Positions 8,003 through 16,466 of a stretch of 32,876 nt of DNA are shown here, piece by piece. The notes beneath the pieces are model-generated. The model ran no database searches. It worked only from the letters and a program-made list of their open reading frames with translations, and was not told the origin of the DNA. The stretch is taken from positions 1 through 32,876 of the forward strand of contig PMSX01000014.1 in NCBI GenBank assembly GCA_003167495.1, read 5' to 3'. This DNA is from Bryobacterales bacterium. GTDB lineage: Bacteria > Acidobacteriota > Terriglobia > Bryobacterales > Bryobacteraceae. Numbering within the stretch: the stretch's first letter is position 1; the number at the start of each line of letters is the position of its first letter. Both the position numbers and the translations under genes were made by a program.

Positions 8003-9559
8003 CTATGTGATTCGGGCAAGTATTTTGTCAACCAGCAGCTTCGCGTTGGTCGGGCTGGCGCTGCACTCGTAAATCAGGTTTATCATCTCCTCGCAAACCC
8101 GCCGCTTAGCGTTGGGCAAATCGGCGAGCGCACTGGCTTTAACTGGCGCGTTCAAAACCTTGCTGACATCACGGATCAACTTGTCCTTCCGCTTCCTCAG
8201 TTCCGAAACAACTGCTTGTGGCAAGAGACCCTTCGTAAGGATGTTATCGAGAAAGGCGATTCCGGCACGGATCTCTTCCGTCATTCGGTATTTCTCGTTG
8301 CGCCCGAGAGCACCTTGCTTGATGATTGACGCTTTCTCGCGAATTGAGATTTCCCGCAGCTCGAAATCGCGCGCCCACTTTCTCTGTATGCTGCTGGTAC
8401 GGCATCGCCGAGTGATCTCTCGCGCCACCGGCGTCATATGCGTCAAGAGGTTGTGAAAATGAACGCTTTGCTCGAAGTGGTCACGACGGCCGTTCGGGAC
8501 AATGCGCGGGTCGATCACGTGCAACTCGCCAACGCTCCACCCATTGAAACGGGATTCCGGAAACAGATCCTCGAACATCCGTTCATCGCCCACTTGAATG
8601 TTTCCGCAACGCACCCGCAAGCCCCGGACATTGCAAGCGGCAGGGAGTGCGCCCGTGTAGCCGTGATGAAGCACCCACCCGACGCAGGCGGTTTCGCCAT
8701 CAATCCCTTCGATTGTCAGAAGTTCGGCCTCTGTGAATGGATCAAATACGCCAACGCCGACCTCCATGGATCCTCCATGCGGCCTATAGACCGGTGAGGA
8801 CGCGTTACCAATCACAATCTCCAGGTCTCCGAGGCGCACATGCGAGCCAACGTGACTTAAGATTTTGTCTCTGAAAGGAAAGTCCGGGCGGAAAGCAACG
8901 GGTGCCACTTGCGACAGATAAGTGTCGACGGCGGCAGCACTGAGAAGTTGATCGTTGCGATGCCTGATAATGCCACGCATCTCCACCTGGAAGAACCGCT
9001 CCGGGTAGTCTGTCACCGGAACGCGCCGAAACTCGACCACTTGGGCGACGGCTTCTCGAAGGCCGAGATCCTCCTCGTTCGTTCTAAGGATTGTTTTTAG
9101 CTTCTTGCAATCCCAACGCAATTCGCTGACTTTGCTCTCGCCGTGCGTGCGCGAACGGAAGATCAGCTCCTGGCAATAACCGATACCCGCGAGCCTACCT
9201 ACACCGCGGAATCCTCGGGCTCCACGGCCCCGTTTCTTGCTGGCGCCAAATGAAGTAAGGCGTTGAACGAAATTTCCGTGCGCGATGCCGGCGCCGTTAT
9301 CCGTAATCTTCACGCTACGGCCAGGCGGGTCGATGTCGATCCTGACGCTGCCGGCTTCTTTTGATTCGAGTTGACCCGCGCTACGCCCGTCGTCTATCGC
9401 ATCCGCAGCGTTCTGCACGTATTCCCGATAGATCGTCATCGGGTCAACGTACATGGAACTGCTCAAAAGCTCCAAGATGTCTTTACCGATAACGATCTCA
9501 TCTGCGAGGTTCTGCCACGGTGCCTCTCGGATGGTGATGGGGATGATATTCGTGCTCAT
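8003..9559 (-). CDS. GHKL (Hsp90-type) ATPase, operon with radical SAM and DGQHR proteins
   Basis: This 518-residue protein has an N-terminal GHKL ATP-binding fold. The N box is EYVQNAADAIDD (Asn ~50), the G1 box DNGAGI is at ~87-92, and the G2 region GFRGVGRLAGIG is at ~116-127, set in the Hsp90/MutL-like rather than the kinase arrangement. There is no phospho-acceptor histidine domain. A middle domain carries a conserved IVPNGRRDHFE motif that recurs in the second GHKL protein (20736-22265) as LIPNARRDGFE, so the two are paralogues. GHKL ATPases dimerise on ATP binding and act as conformational switches. The start overlaps the radical SAM stop by 4 bp (ATGA), so translation is coupled. The partner and substrate are unknown. 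Confidence 0.8.
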   Translation of the reverse strand: MSTNIIPITIREAPWQNLADEIVIGKDILELLSSSMYVDPMTIYREYVQNAADAIDDGRSAGQLESKEAGSVRIDIDPPGRSVKITDNGAGIAHGNFVQRLTSFGASKKRGRGARGFRGVGRLAGIGYCQELIFRSRTHGESKVSELRWDCKKLKTILRTNEEDLGLREAVAQVVEFRRVPVTDYPERFFQVEMRGIIRHRNDQLLSAAAVDTYLSQVAPVAFRPDFPFRDKILSHVGSHVRLGDLEIVIGNASSPVYRPHGGSMEVGVGVFDPFTEAELLTIEGIDGETACVGWVLHHGYTGALPAACNVRGLRVRCGNIQVGDERMFEDLFPESRFNGWSVGELHVIDPRIVPNGRRDHFEQSVHFHNLLTHMTPVAREITRRCRTSSIQRKWARDFELREISIREKASIIKQGALGRNEKYRMTEEIRAGIAFLDNILTKGLLPQAVVSELRKRKDKLIRDVSKVLNAPVKASALADLPNAKRRVCEEMINLIYECSASPTNAKLLVDKILARIT

Positions 9560-11187
9560 GCGACGGCCATAACCTTTTTCTTCCGCGCACCCTTGCCGAT
9601 TACCGGAACAGCAGCCTCTTCATAATTGAGCCCGGCATCTTCCACGCGTTCGTCGTCAGGAACGATGATACTCAGGTCTTCCTGCTCTTTCTGAATCGCG
9701 CGCTTCTGAGCCCAAATCTCGGCTTCCTCGGTTTTGGTCAGTGGAAGGTAGTGCCTCATTATTGATCGAACGCGCGCCGCAGTAGCAAGCTTCACCTGGC
9801 CATGCAGTTCGCGTGGATCGACACTTGCTATAAGTCGCAACAACTCGGCCCGTTCAGAGTCGCTCAGCTTCGCAAACTCCTTCTTGTACTCGGTCAATTG
9901 CGCGTTGCCTGCGTGGAAATCATAGTGATCGCGATTAAAGATGAAATGGTGCGGCCGCATCAGCAGGATTTGGAATTCCTCGACTGTGTTGCCAAAAGCC
10001 CGCTTGAAAAACGAAGGCTCACCGCTCACGACCCCGTGGGTGGCTTGTAGGATAAGCTGCATCGAGCGCAGCTGATAGCGAGTCCATTTCTCCCCAACAT
10101 GCGACCGGTCGGGTAGCGATGTCGGCTGATAACGCATCGGGAAGGACCAAATGCGCAAGTTCAATTCTTCATTGAGCGTGACGTTCAATCGCATGCGCTC
10201 GAATAAGTCGCCCGGCGAATCATGAAAATTGTAAAGCATGTAATTCGACATGCTTGTAAGGCCGAACTCATGAGCATATCGAATTGCCTTCTCATAAGGG
10301 CTTTTAAGCCCGAGATGGTCGAACGCTATCCGCAAAGGCCGAAGGCAGATGGTCGCCAGCTCCCGGAGATAGACAGGATCCTTACACAGGATGCGGGCAT
10401 CGACACCCTGATTAAAGTCCACGCGCCGCTGGACGGGCACCCTGCCGGTATTCAGCTTGGCGTTCGGCAAGAACCCCAAATCCCTGATCTCGGCTATGAT
10501 GTCGCGAAACTTCGGACTGGCTACGACGTTATTGTCCATCAGTATCAGGTCCTTCTTCGAGCCGTAGCGAGCTTCGATATTCCGTACCACCGTCGTGATA
10601 GATTCCGCGTCTCGCTGGTCTCCCTCAAGCTTTGGCACGCCGCAGAATGTACATTTTCTTATGCAGCCGCGCGAGGCATAGGCAAAATACGCGTCCCTGA
10701 CTGGATACTTATATTCGATCTGGTCGAGGATGCCGTAGTCAGGAATCAGATCTTCAATGGCCGGGCCATGGTGATCGTCTGAATACAACTCCTCCGAGTA
10801 TTCATCCAGTTTCAAGGCTTTCGAAGGCGAGCCTGTTAGAAGGCCCTGAATGAACCGAATGCCATGCCAGCCGGGCTTGGAGGCGAACACTTCGGGCATG
10901 AGCGATGCGGCTATGCCGCCGACGAAAATCTTGTCCGCGTGACCATTTGCCACCTTCAAGGCATATTCTATGCTCGTGCTAATCCTTGCGAATTCGAAAG
11001 AAAACAGCGTCGTTATGTAAATGCGATCCCACGCGGTGCCGAATACGGAAGGATCTTCGCCCTTCACAAATCGCACTTTATCGCGCTTGCCGTGTGGCCC
11101 GTGATACTGAGCCAGCTTCATCAGCCCTAGCGGAGGATACTTATTCTTGTAGTCGGGCTCGATAAGAAGGATGTTCTTATTAGCCAT
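9556..11187 (-). CDS. Radical SAM enzyme with N-terminal B12-binding-like domain
   Basis: This 543-residue protein starts with a Rossmann-type region (NILLIEPDYKNKYPPLGLMK), as in cobalamin-dependent radical SAM proteins. It continues with the radical SAM core holding the cluster motif CIRKCTFC (Cys ~175, 179, 182; the CX3CX2C that binds the 4Fe-4S cluster). The canonical cobalamin DxHxxG motif is not obvious, so the domain may bind no B12. These enzymes use SAM radicals for difficult methylations, methylthiolations or ring rearrangements of nucleic acids, peptides or cofactors. Here the neighbours (DGQHR, ParB-like, SNF2) make a nucleic acid substrate the best guess, by inference. The start overlaps the upstream DGQHR-like gene by 8 bp and the stop overlaps the GHKL ATPase by 4 bp. 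Confidence 0.85.
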   Translation of the reverse strand: MANKNILLIEPDYKNKYPPLGLMKLAQYHGPHGKRDKVRFVKGEDPSVFGTAWDRIYITTLFSFEFARISTSIEYALKVANGHADKIFVGGIAASLMPEVFASKPGWHGIRFIQGLLTGSPSKALKLDEYSEELYSDDHHGPAIEDLIPDYGILDQIEYKYPVRDAYFAYASRGCIRKCTFCGVPKLEGDQRDAESITTVVRNIEARYGSKKDLILMDNNVVASPKFRDIIAEIRDLGFLPNAKLNTGRVPVQRRVDFNQGVDARILCKDPVYLRELATICLRPLRIAFDHLGLKSPYEKAIRYAHEFGLTSMSNYMLYNFHDSPGDLFERMRLNVTLNEELNLRIWSFPMRYQPTSLPDRSHVGEKWTRYQLRSMQLILQATHGVVSGEPSFFKRAFGNTVEEFQILLMRPHHFIFNRDHYDFHAGNAQLTEYKKEFAKLSDSERAELLRLIASVDPRELHGQVKLATAARVRSIMRHYLPLTKTEEAEIWAQKRAIQKEQEDLSIIVPDDERVEDAGLNYEEAAVPVIGKGARKKKVMAVA

Positions 11188-12169
11188 TGGATACGATCCT
11201 CAGCTTTCCCTTGCCTCGCTCCGCCCGCAGCAACGACAGTGCGGTCTTAACGCCTGTTTCGCCCCCGAGCCCCGACAAAGGCCCTGCCGTGGTCCAATCC
11301 ACGTCGAGAATGAAGTCCGCCAGCTTGTTGCTGAAATACCGCTTGTCGATGGTGGCGCTTCCGGCTTCGTTCACAAGGTCTCCGGCAATGCCCATCAGGG
11401 CATAGACGCCCACTCCTTTGCAAAGCAGGCTGCGTCTCGGATTGTCCCAGGAATCCCGAAGAAGCAAAGCGATCGAAGCCCAGAAGTCGAGGACCATTTG
11501 CGCAACCGCATCCGGCCGAAATCGTTGGACGGCTTTCGTTTGGGTTAAGAACTTCTTTATTGCCTTCTGCATCGTCCGCAGCGATGCGCGCCGCGTCATT
11601 CCGGAGGTCGTATTCCCGCCGAGATTCAATTGCCGATACCACGGCGAATCGTTTTCGTTGTTCAAATGGAGCGCAATGAAAAGCTCCGGCCGGTCTGAAG
11701 CGAGGTCTGCCGCAAGAGTCGCATCGTGAAAATCCAGCAGGCTCGTGCTCAGGCCCTTTGCCTTGCTGTTGATTACGTTGAATACTTCCATCTCCTCCCG
11801 TTCCGTCAGCCCGAGAAAACACATGAACGGAAGCATCAGATGAAGATCGTTAAGATGGCCGAGGCGATGCTGGCAATCCACTTGAGTGAAGACCTTCGCG
11901 GATTCATCAGAGATGACCAGACGGGCGCGCGGGCTTTCTCCGCGCTCTAAGCGCCAAGCTCGATCAACCCGCTCCCTTGCGTTGAAGGTCAGCGGAATGG
12001 TCGAGCTTTTTTCCTGCTGAATGTACTTCCTGAAGTCGAGGCTGTGCGCGGGGTTGAAACGACGCTGATACCCTCGCCCGGTGTTCTCATCGAGCACGTC
12101 AGCGAAACTCAATGAATGCAATATGTTAGCTGGCGCGAAGCCAAGAAAGACCTCTCGCCCGGCGGACAT
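11180..12169 (-). CDS. DGQHR-like protein (variant DCQHR motif)
   Basis: This 329-residue protein resembles the DGQHR family (DndB-like, distant ParB/sulfiredoxin superfamily). It has an early GYQRRFNPAHSLDFRKYI segment, then STIPLTFNARE, and the signature as VDCQHRLGHL at ~97-106, with Cys in place of the Gly. The family occurs beside DNA modification enzymes, notably as DndB, which regulates dnd operons. It leads the operon DGQHR-like, radical SAM, GHKL. I start at ATG 12167-12169 because GAGGG lies about 10 nt upstream; longer starts up to 12295 are open but their leader looks unlike protein. The second DGQHR gene (7615-7967, decayed) carries the canonical Gly, so the cargo once held two different members. 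Confidence 0.72.
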   Translation of the reverse strand: MSAGREVFLGFAPANILHSLSFADVLDENTGRGYQRRFNPAHSLDFRKYIQQEKSSTIPLTFNARERVDRAWRLERGESPRARLVISDESAKVFTQVDCQHRLGHLNDLHLMLPFMCFLGLTEREEMEVFNVINSKAKGLSTSLLDFHDATLAADLASDRPELFIALHLNNENDSPWYRQLNLGGNTTSGMTRRASLRTMQKAIKKFLTQTKAVQRFRPDAVAQMVLDFWASIALLLRDSWDNPRRSLLCKGVGVYALMGIAGDLVNEAGSATIDKRYFSNKLADFILDVDWTTAGPLSGLGGETGVKTALSLLRAERGKGKLRIVSNG

Positions 12170-12340
12170 CCCAATGATTCCCTCAAACAGCATCAGAACA
12201 ATAATACACAAATTTGCATCGGCTGGATGCAGATTCGCTGCCCAATCGGAGCCATTTGAGCCTTCGGAACCCGCACACTCTCGAGCAGGTTTCATTCTGC
12301 CTAGACGGGCACAAGGACGACCACTTTTCGGAACGCAAAG

Positions 12341-12370
12341 TTAACGCCAAGTCCCTTTATCTGCCATAAT
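12341..12370 (+). promoter_or_regulatory. Candidate promoter of the rightward ParB-like/SNF2 operon
   Basis: TTAACG (12341-12346), 18-bp spacer, CATAAT (12365-12370), followed by GAGGA about 9 nt before the ATG at 12397. It sits in the divergent intergenic region shared with the leftward operon (12170-12396). The match is moderate. The two operons may be co-regulated from here. Confidence 0.4.
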
Positions 12371-12396
12371 TTATAACCAGGTCGAGGAAAAATTAA

Positions 12397-13419
12397 ATGG
12401 TTATTGGCGGCTCTCTGGAGCACGTCCCGGTTGACGAGATCGAGCTTGATCGCACTAACCCGAGAATACGTAAATTTCTCGAAATGTATCCCGACACGCC
12501 GACTGCGGAGCAGATCTATTTTGCTCTTGGCGTCGCCGGCGGAGATGAGGGCGAAAGCAGCACGAGTTTTGAGAAGCTACGCAACTCCATCCTCACTAAC
12601 GGCGGTATTATCCATCCGGTCATTCTGAATCGGCGCACGGACGGTTCCCTCATCTGCATCGAGGGCAATACTCGCGTTGCGCTCTATAAGAACTTCATCG
12701 AAGAAAAGGTCGCTGGCAACTGGGCGAAAATATATGCCCTAGTCCACGACCAGATGAGCGACAACCAGGCCGACGCGATTCGGCTGCAGGTCCACCTTGT
12801 CGGTACGCGCGCTTGGGATCCCTATTCCAAGGCAAAATATCTCCATCAGTTGAGAACACAAGCGCTCCTGCCCTTCTCACAGATCGTCGACTTCTGCGGC
12901 GGGCGCCTCAAAGAGGTGCAGGAAAGCATCAATGCATACACCGACATGGAGAAGTATTACCGCCCTTTGGTGGACGACGGTAATTTCGAGACAGATCGCT
13001 TCAGCAGCTTCGTCGAGCTGCAAAAACCCGGCGTCAAGGAATCAATCGCCAAATCAGGCTTCACTCTCACTGATTTTTCCAGCTGGGTCCATGAGCGAAA
13101 ACTTCACCCTCAACAATATGTGCGCCAGCTGCAACGCATCCTCGCGCATCCCAAAGCGCGCGAGATCTTTATAAAGAAGGATGCGAAGAGAGCGATGGAG
13201 GCGCTGGATCGACCGGGCCTCGATAAAGCTCTTGTTGACGCGAACATTGAGCAGCTTGCCCAGGCGTTGAGCCGAGCGATTTATTCGTTGCCATGGACCG
13301 AAGCAGAAAGGCTTCGCAAAGACCCCGGATCAGACCTAGCGCAAAACCTAGGCGAGGCCTTCACAGCGCTTAGCGGCCTGCTAAACGCAACGGGCGATTC
13401 GGGCGGCGCCAATGGCTGA
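12397..13419 (+). CDS. ParB N-terminal-domain protein, first of two in the operon
   Basis: This 340-residue protein has a ParB/sulfiredoxin-type N-terminal domain: VDEIELDRTNPRIRKFLEM, then LRNSILTNGGIIHPVIL, then CIEGNTRVALYK (residues ~87-98), where EGNTR replaces the GERR type of true partition ParB. The middle is helical, as in the DNA-binding part of ParB proteins. Relatives of this type occur in mobile elements and DNA modification clusters, where the fold can bind CTP/ATP or act on DNA. It is the first gene of a plus-strand operon, with a good GAGGA ribosome binding site, and its 3' end overlaps the nuclease gene by 8 bp. It is not a partner of the ParA far to the right, judging by operon context. 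Confidence 0.75.
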   Translation: MVIGGSLEHVPVDEIELDRTNPRIRKFLEMYPDTPTAEQIYFALGVAGGDEGESSTSFEKLRNSILTNGGIIHPVILNRRTDGSLICIEGNTRVALYKNFIEEKVAGNWAKIYALVHDQMSDNQADAIRLQVHLVGTRAWDPYSKAKYLHQLRTQALLPFSQIVDFCGGRLKEVQESINAYTDMEKYYRPLVDDGNFETDRFSSFVELQKPGVKESIAKSGFTLTDFSSWVHERKLHPQQYVRQLQRILAHPKAREIFIKKDAKRAMEALDRPGLDKALVDANIEQLAQALSRAIYSLPWTEAERLRKDPGSDLAQNLGEAFTALSGLLNATGDSGGANG

Positions 13420-13813
13420 GTCGACCAATCATTCGGCACTTGTTCAAACCATCATCCGGTACATAGGTAAAGAGCATAGCCATTGCGGCGTCCTTCACGA
13501 CCTGCCGAGTGCGATCGGCTCGGAAAAGCCCAGCAGGATAGGTGGCTTCGTGCCCGATGTCTATGCGTTCGATGCGCCGCTAACGACCATCATCATTGGC
13601 GAGGCGAAGACAAGAAACGATCTTGAGACGGAGCGTTCACGAAAGCAAATATCAGCATTTCTATCATTTCTGGGCTTGCAGGCAACGGGGATTTTCATCC
13701 TGGCCGTGCCATGGCATCTGAAACGCAGCGCCGCCGCGTTCGTTGAATCAATCCGGGCGGAAACCGGCACCACATCTGTCAAGACCGTGATGCTCGACGA
13801 TGTTGGAATGTAA
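13412..13813 (+). CDS. Small PD-(D/E)XK nuclease-like protein
   Basis: This 133-residue single-domain protein has the core GGFVPDVYAFD (Asp ~49) followed by IIIGEAKTRND (Glu ~64, Lys ~66). This is the PD...ExK arrangement of VRR-NUC/restriction-type nucleases, and the strand with TGIFILAVP fits the next core strand. It is placed between a ParB-like gene (8-bp overlap) and an SNF2 helicase (3-bp gap), so it is probably the DNA-cleaving subunit of this operon, by inference. There is no recognisable DNA-binding extension, so targeting would come from the helicase or the ParB-like proteins. A Holliday-junction resolvase-like role is an alternative. Confidence 0.72.
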   Translation: MAESTNHSALVQTIIRYIGKEHSHCGVLHDLPSAIGSEKPSRIGGFVPDVYAFDAPLTTIIIGEAKTRNDLETERSRKQISAFLSFLGLQATGIFILAVPWHLKRSAAAFVESIRAETGTTSVKTVMLDDVGM

Positions 13814-13816
13814 CCC

Positions 13817-15295
13817 ATGCTGCGGACACATCGCGAAGCCAACCTGACTCCAAAACATCAGGGCTTCGTGTATCAGGTCGAAGCGTTTGAGGCAGTCAAG
13901 GACCTCGTCTATTCGGCGGTTTTCCACGAACAAGGATTGGGCAAAACCAAGATCGGCGTCGATGTCCTTCTTTACTGGCTTCAGAGCGATGTCGTCGATT
14001 CCGTCATCATCATCACGAAAAAGGGTCTCATCCAGAACTGGCGAGATGAGTTGGCGGTTCACACCCACATCGAACCTCGGCTGCTAGATCAGGATAAACG
14101 CGCAAATTTTTACGCCCTCAACAGTCCCGCACGGATATACCTTGCTCATTACGAGGTCGTGAAGTCGGAGAAAAAGCGTCTCACGCTCTTCCTTAAGACT
14201 CGGAACGTCGGAATCGTGCTGGACGAGGCCCATAAAATAAAGAATCCGGATTCGGATTTGACCAAAGCATTTTTCTCTCTTGGACCCGCATTTAAGCGGC
14301 GGCTTATCATGACCGGCACGCCGGTCGCCAACCGACCCTACGACCTTTGGGCGCAGATTCATTTTCTTGATGGTGGAGTGTCACTCGGTCAGGGGTTCGC
14401 TGAATTCAAACGCGACCTCGACCTGACAAATGAGCTTGCGAGCGATCCATACCGCATCGACCGATTTGAGCGCGCGCTCGCCGGAGTATTCTCCAAGATC
14501 CGACCTTTTACCGTTCGGGAAACTAAAAACACCGTCGATATCAAGCTCCCAGAAAAAGAACTCAAAAATATCGAGGTCGAGCTCGAACACCGCCAGGGCG
14601 AAATATACGAGCAATTCAAGAAAGATATGTCGGCAATGGTCGTCAGGGAGAACAAGGCGGTTCTCGACGATGCCGAAGAGATCCTGAAGCGGCTCATGCG
14701 GCTGGTGCAGGTCGCGTCGAATCCGCACCTGGTAGACGAATCGTACCTTGCCCACCCCGGGAAATTCCCCGTTCTCCTCAATCTTATTCACGAGGCGACC
14801 GATGCGGGCGAGAAGGTCATTGTGTGGACCTCGTTTACCGAAAATGTCGATTGGCTCGCGCGCGAGCTGTCGGACTTCGAAGCCGTGCGGGTTCACGGCA
14901 AGCGCAGCATTCTTGACCGCGACACCGCCATAAAGCGTTTCAAGACCGACCCGGGCTGCAAGGTCCTCGTTGCAACGCCCGCAGCCGCGAAGGAAGGGTT
15001 AACGCTGACGGTCGCGAACCACGCGGTGTTTTATGACAGGTCGTTCAGCCTTGACGACTACCTCCAGGCGCAAGACCGAATCCACCGAATTTCCCAGTAC
15101 CGTCCCTGCTACGTGACCAATCTGATTGCGACCGGCACGATTGATGAGTGGGTTGATGTTCTTCTCGCCGCCAAGCATCTGGCGGCACAACTCGGGCAAG
15201 GCGACATTACGCTCGATGAATACTCCCAACAAGCTGAATACACCTACGGCGCAATGATTCGCGATGTGCTGGGTCTGGAACACAACCATGAGTGA
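13817..15295 (+). CDS. SNF2-family DNA helicase/translocase
   Basis: This 492-residue protein has a complete SNF2 helicase core: motif I GLGKT (~40-44), motif II DEAH (~136-139), motif III MTGTP (~165-169), the C-terminal lobe with VIVWTSFTENVDWLA, and motifs V/VI with TPAAAKEGLTL and QAQDRIHRISQ. SNF2 proteins translocate on double-stranded DNA using ATP. In bacterial restriction or modification clusters they move along DNA to reach target or non-self sites. It has no long accessory domain, so specificity must come from partners. It overlaps the second ParB-like gene by 8 bp. The helicase-nuclease pairing suggests a restriction or DNA remodelling role. Confidence 0.92.
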   Translation: MLRTHREANLTPKHQGFVYQVEAFEAVKDLVYSAVFHEQGLGKTKIGVDVLLYWLQSDVVDSVIIITKKGLIQNWRDELAVHTHIEPRLLDQDKRANFYALNSPARIYLAHYEVVKSEKKRLTLFLKTRNVGIVLDEAHKIKNPDSDLTKAFFSLGPAFKRRLIMTGTPVANRPYDLWAQIHFLDGGVSLGQGFAEFKRDLDLTNELASDPYRIDRFERALAGVFSKIRPFTVRETKNTVDIKLPEKELKNIEVELEHRQGEIYEQFKKDMSAMVVRENKAVLDDAEEILKRLMRLVQVASNPHLVDESYLAHPGKFPVLLNLIHEATDAGEKVIVWTSFTENVDWLARELSDFEAVRVHGKRSILDRDTAIKRFKTDPGCKVLVATPAAAKEGLTLTVANHAVFYDRSFSLDDYLQAQDRIHRISQYRPCYVTNLIATGTIDEWVDVLLAAKHLAAQLGQGDITLDEYSQQAEYTYGAMIRDVLGLEHNHE

Positions 15296-16295
15296 AAGAA
15301 AAGAAACGGCTGCCGCACAAGCCGGAGATTCGCTTTTGATACTTGGCACCAAAGTGCCGACGACAACGCAGATGCTCCCGCAGCGCAACCTGAAGTTCTT
15401 CGCGGACAATCCCCGGGTCTATTCGGTGGTGCGCGCCAATGGAAAACAGCCAACCCAGGAAGAAATGGAGCAACAACTCGGCGCCCTCGAACACGTACGC
15501 GAGCTTAGGGAGGATATCAAGCGAAACGGCGGCCTCATCGAGCCCCTTATAGTACGGGACGGAACCATGGAGGTTCTGGAGGGAAACAGCCGCCTCGCTG
15601 CGTATCGCCAACTTGCGACCAAGGACGCCTTCAAATGGGCGATGGTCAAATGCACGGTACTGCCGGCAGACGTTAAAGACTCGTTGGTGTTTGCGCTTCT
15701 CGGTCAGTTTCACATCAAGGGCAAGAAAGATTGGGCTCCATATGAGCAGGCTGGCTTTCTCTACCGGCGCTGCAAGGAGCAGAAGATCCCGCCTCAAACG
15801 TTATCAGCCGAGTTGGGCTTGAGCACAAAGATGGTCACACGGCTTGTCGAGACCTATGAGTTCATGGTCGAGCACGACGAAGTGGACATCAACAAGTGGA
15901 GCTACTACGAAGAATATTTGAAATCCAACAAGATAAAGAAGGCGCGGACACAGTATCCCGCCATGGATGAGAAGGTAGTGGAAAGTATTAAGGACGGCAC
16001 GATCGAACGTGCGATGGACCTACGCGACCAGCTGCCTACTGTCTGCGGTTCACAGGCCGTCCTCAAGCGATTTGCCCAAGGGAAGCTGACACTTGAAGAG
16101 GCGCACGAACGAGCTATCGATTCCGGAGCGGACAATGTGCCTTACAAGAAGGCATCAGCATTCCGCCGCTGGATAACTGAACCCGAAATTGAGTCCGTCT
16201 TGTCGGGATGTTCGCCGCGTGTCAGGGATAAGCTTATGTATGAACTGGAAAAGATCGCAAATCGCATTGTGGCGCTGAAGAAAAAGAATTATTGA
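15288..16295 (+). CDS. ParB N-terminal-domain protein, second of two in the operon
   Basis: This 335-residue protein has a ParB-like N-terminal region: LKFFADNPRVYSVV, then LREDIKRNGGLIEPLIV, then VLEGNSRLAAYR (~96-107). The EGNSR parallels EGNTR in the first ParB-like protein of the operon, so the two are diverged relatives. The helical part that follows includes an HTH-like stretch (TLSAELGLSTKMVTRLVETY), as in ParB DNA-binding domains. I use ATG 15288-15290, which overlaps the helicase stop by 8 bp, rather than the ATG at 15264 buried in the helicase gene. It is the last gene of the operon. Two such proteins may form a heteromeric DNA-binding clamp, by inference. Confidence 0.76.
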   Translation: MSERKETAAAQAGDSLLILGTKVPTTTQMLPQRNLKFFADNPRVYSVVRANGKQPTQEEMEQQLGALEHVRELREDIKRNGGLIEPLIVRDGTMEVLEGNSRLAAYRQLATKDAFKWAMVKCTVLPADVKDSLVFALLGQFHIKGKKDWAPYEQAGFLYRRCKEQKIPPQTLSAELGLSTKMVTRLVETYEFMVEHDEVDINKWSYYEEYLKSNKIKKARTQYPAMDEKVVESIKDGTIERAMDLRDQLPTVCGSQAVLKRFAQGKLTLEEAHERAIDSGADNVPYKKASAFRRWITEPEIESVLSGCSPRVRDKLMYELEKIANRIVALKKKNY

Positions 16296-16389
16296 GCGCC
16301 ACTCTCCTTGCTCCCCAATACCCTATTACCTAAAGCACCTTTGTAACGCGCTAGATTGGAAAGACAGTCTGGAGCTCATGGAGTGCATG

Positions 16390-16420
16390 TTGAAGCTGGC
16401 GATCTACTTCGAGATATATT
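16390..16420 (+). promoter_or_regulatory. Weak promoter candidate for the histidine kinase operon
   Basis: TTGAAG (16390-16395), 19-bp spacer, TATATT (16415-16420), then GAGGAA about 10 nt before the ATG at 16467. The spacer is long. The 171-bp gap after the previous operon suggests the two-component genes have their own promoter. Confidence 0.3.
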
Positions 16421-16466
16421 TTAAGGCCTACAGTTTTGCCTACGACCGCCGAGGAACCGGCGCTCG

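Noticed and set aside
7967..13842. Long opposite-strand frames within the radical SAM, GHKL and DGQHR genes
   Set aside because: They are shadows of domain-supported genes with continuous overlapping operon structure on the other strand.
7615..16295. Assignment to a known Dnd, Dpd, BREX or DISARM system
   Set aside because: There is no cysteine desulfurase, PAPS-reductase-like protein, DndD ATPase, TGT-like enzyme, BREX methylase or PglZ, or DISARM methylase/PLD gene. Only individual fold types overlap.
12397..16295. Reading the two ParB-like genes as plasmid partition genes
   Set aside because: They carry EGNTR/EGNSR instead of the partition GERR-type motif and are embedded in a nuclease-helicase operon far from parA.
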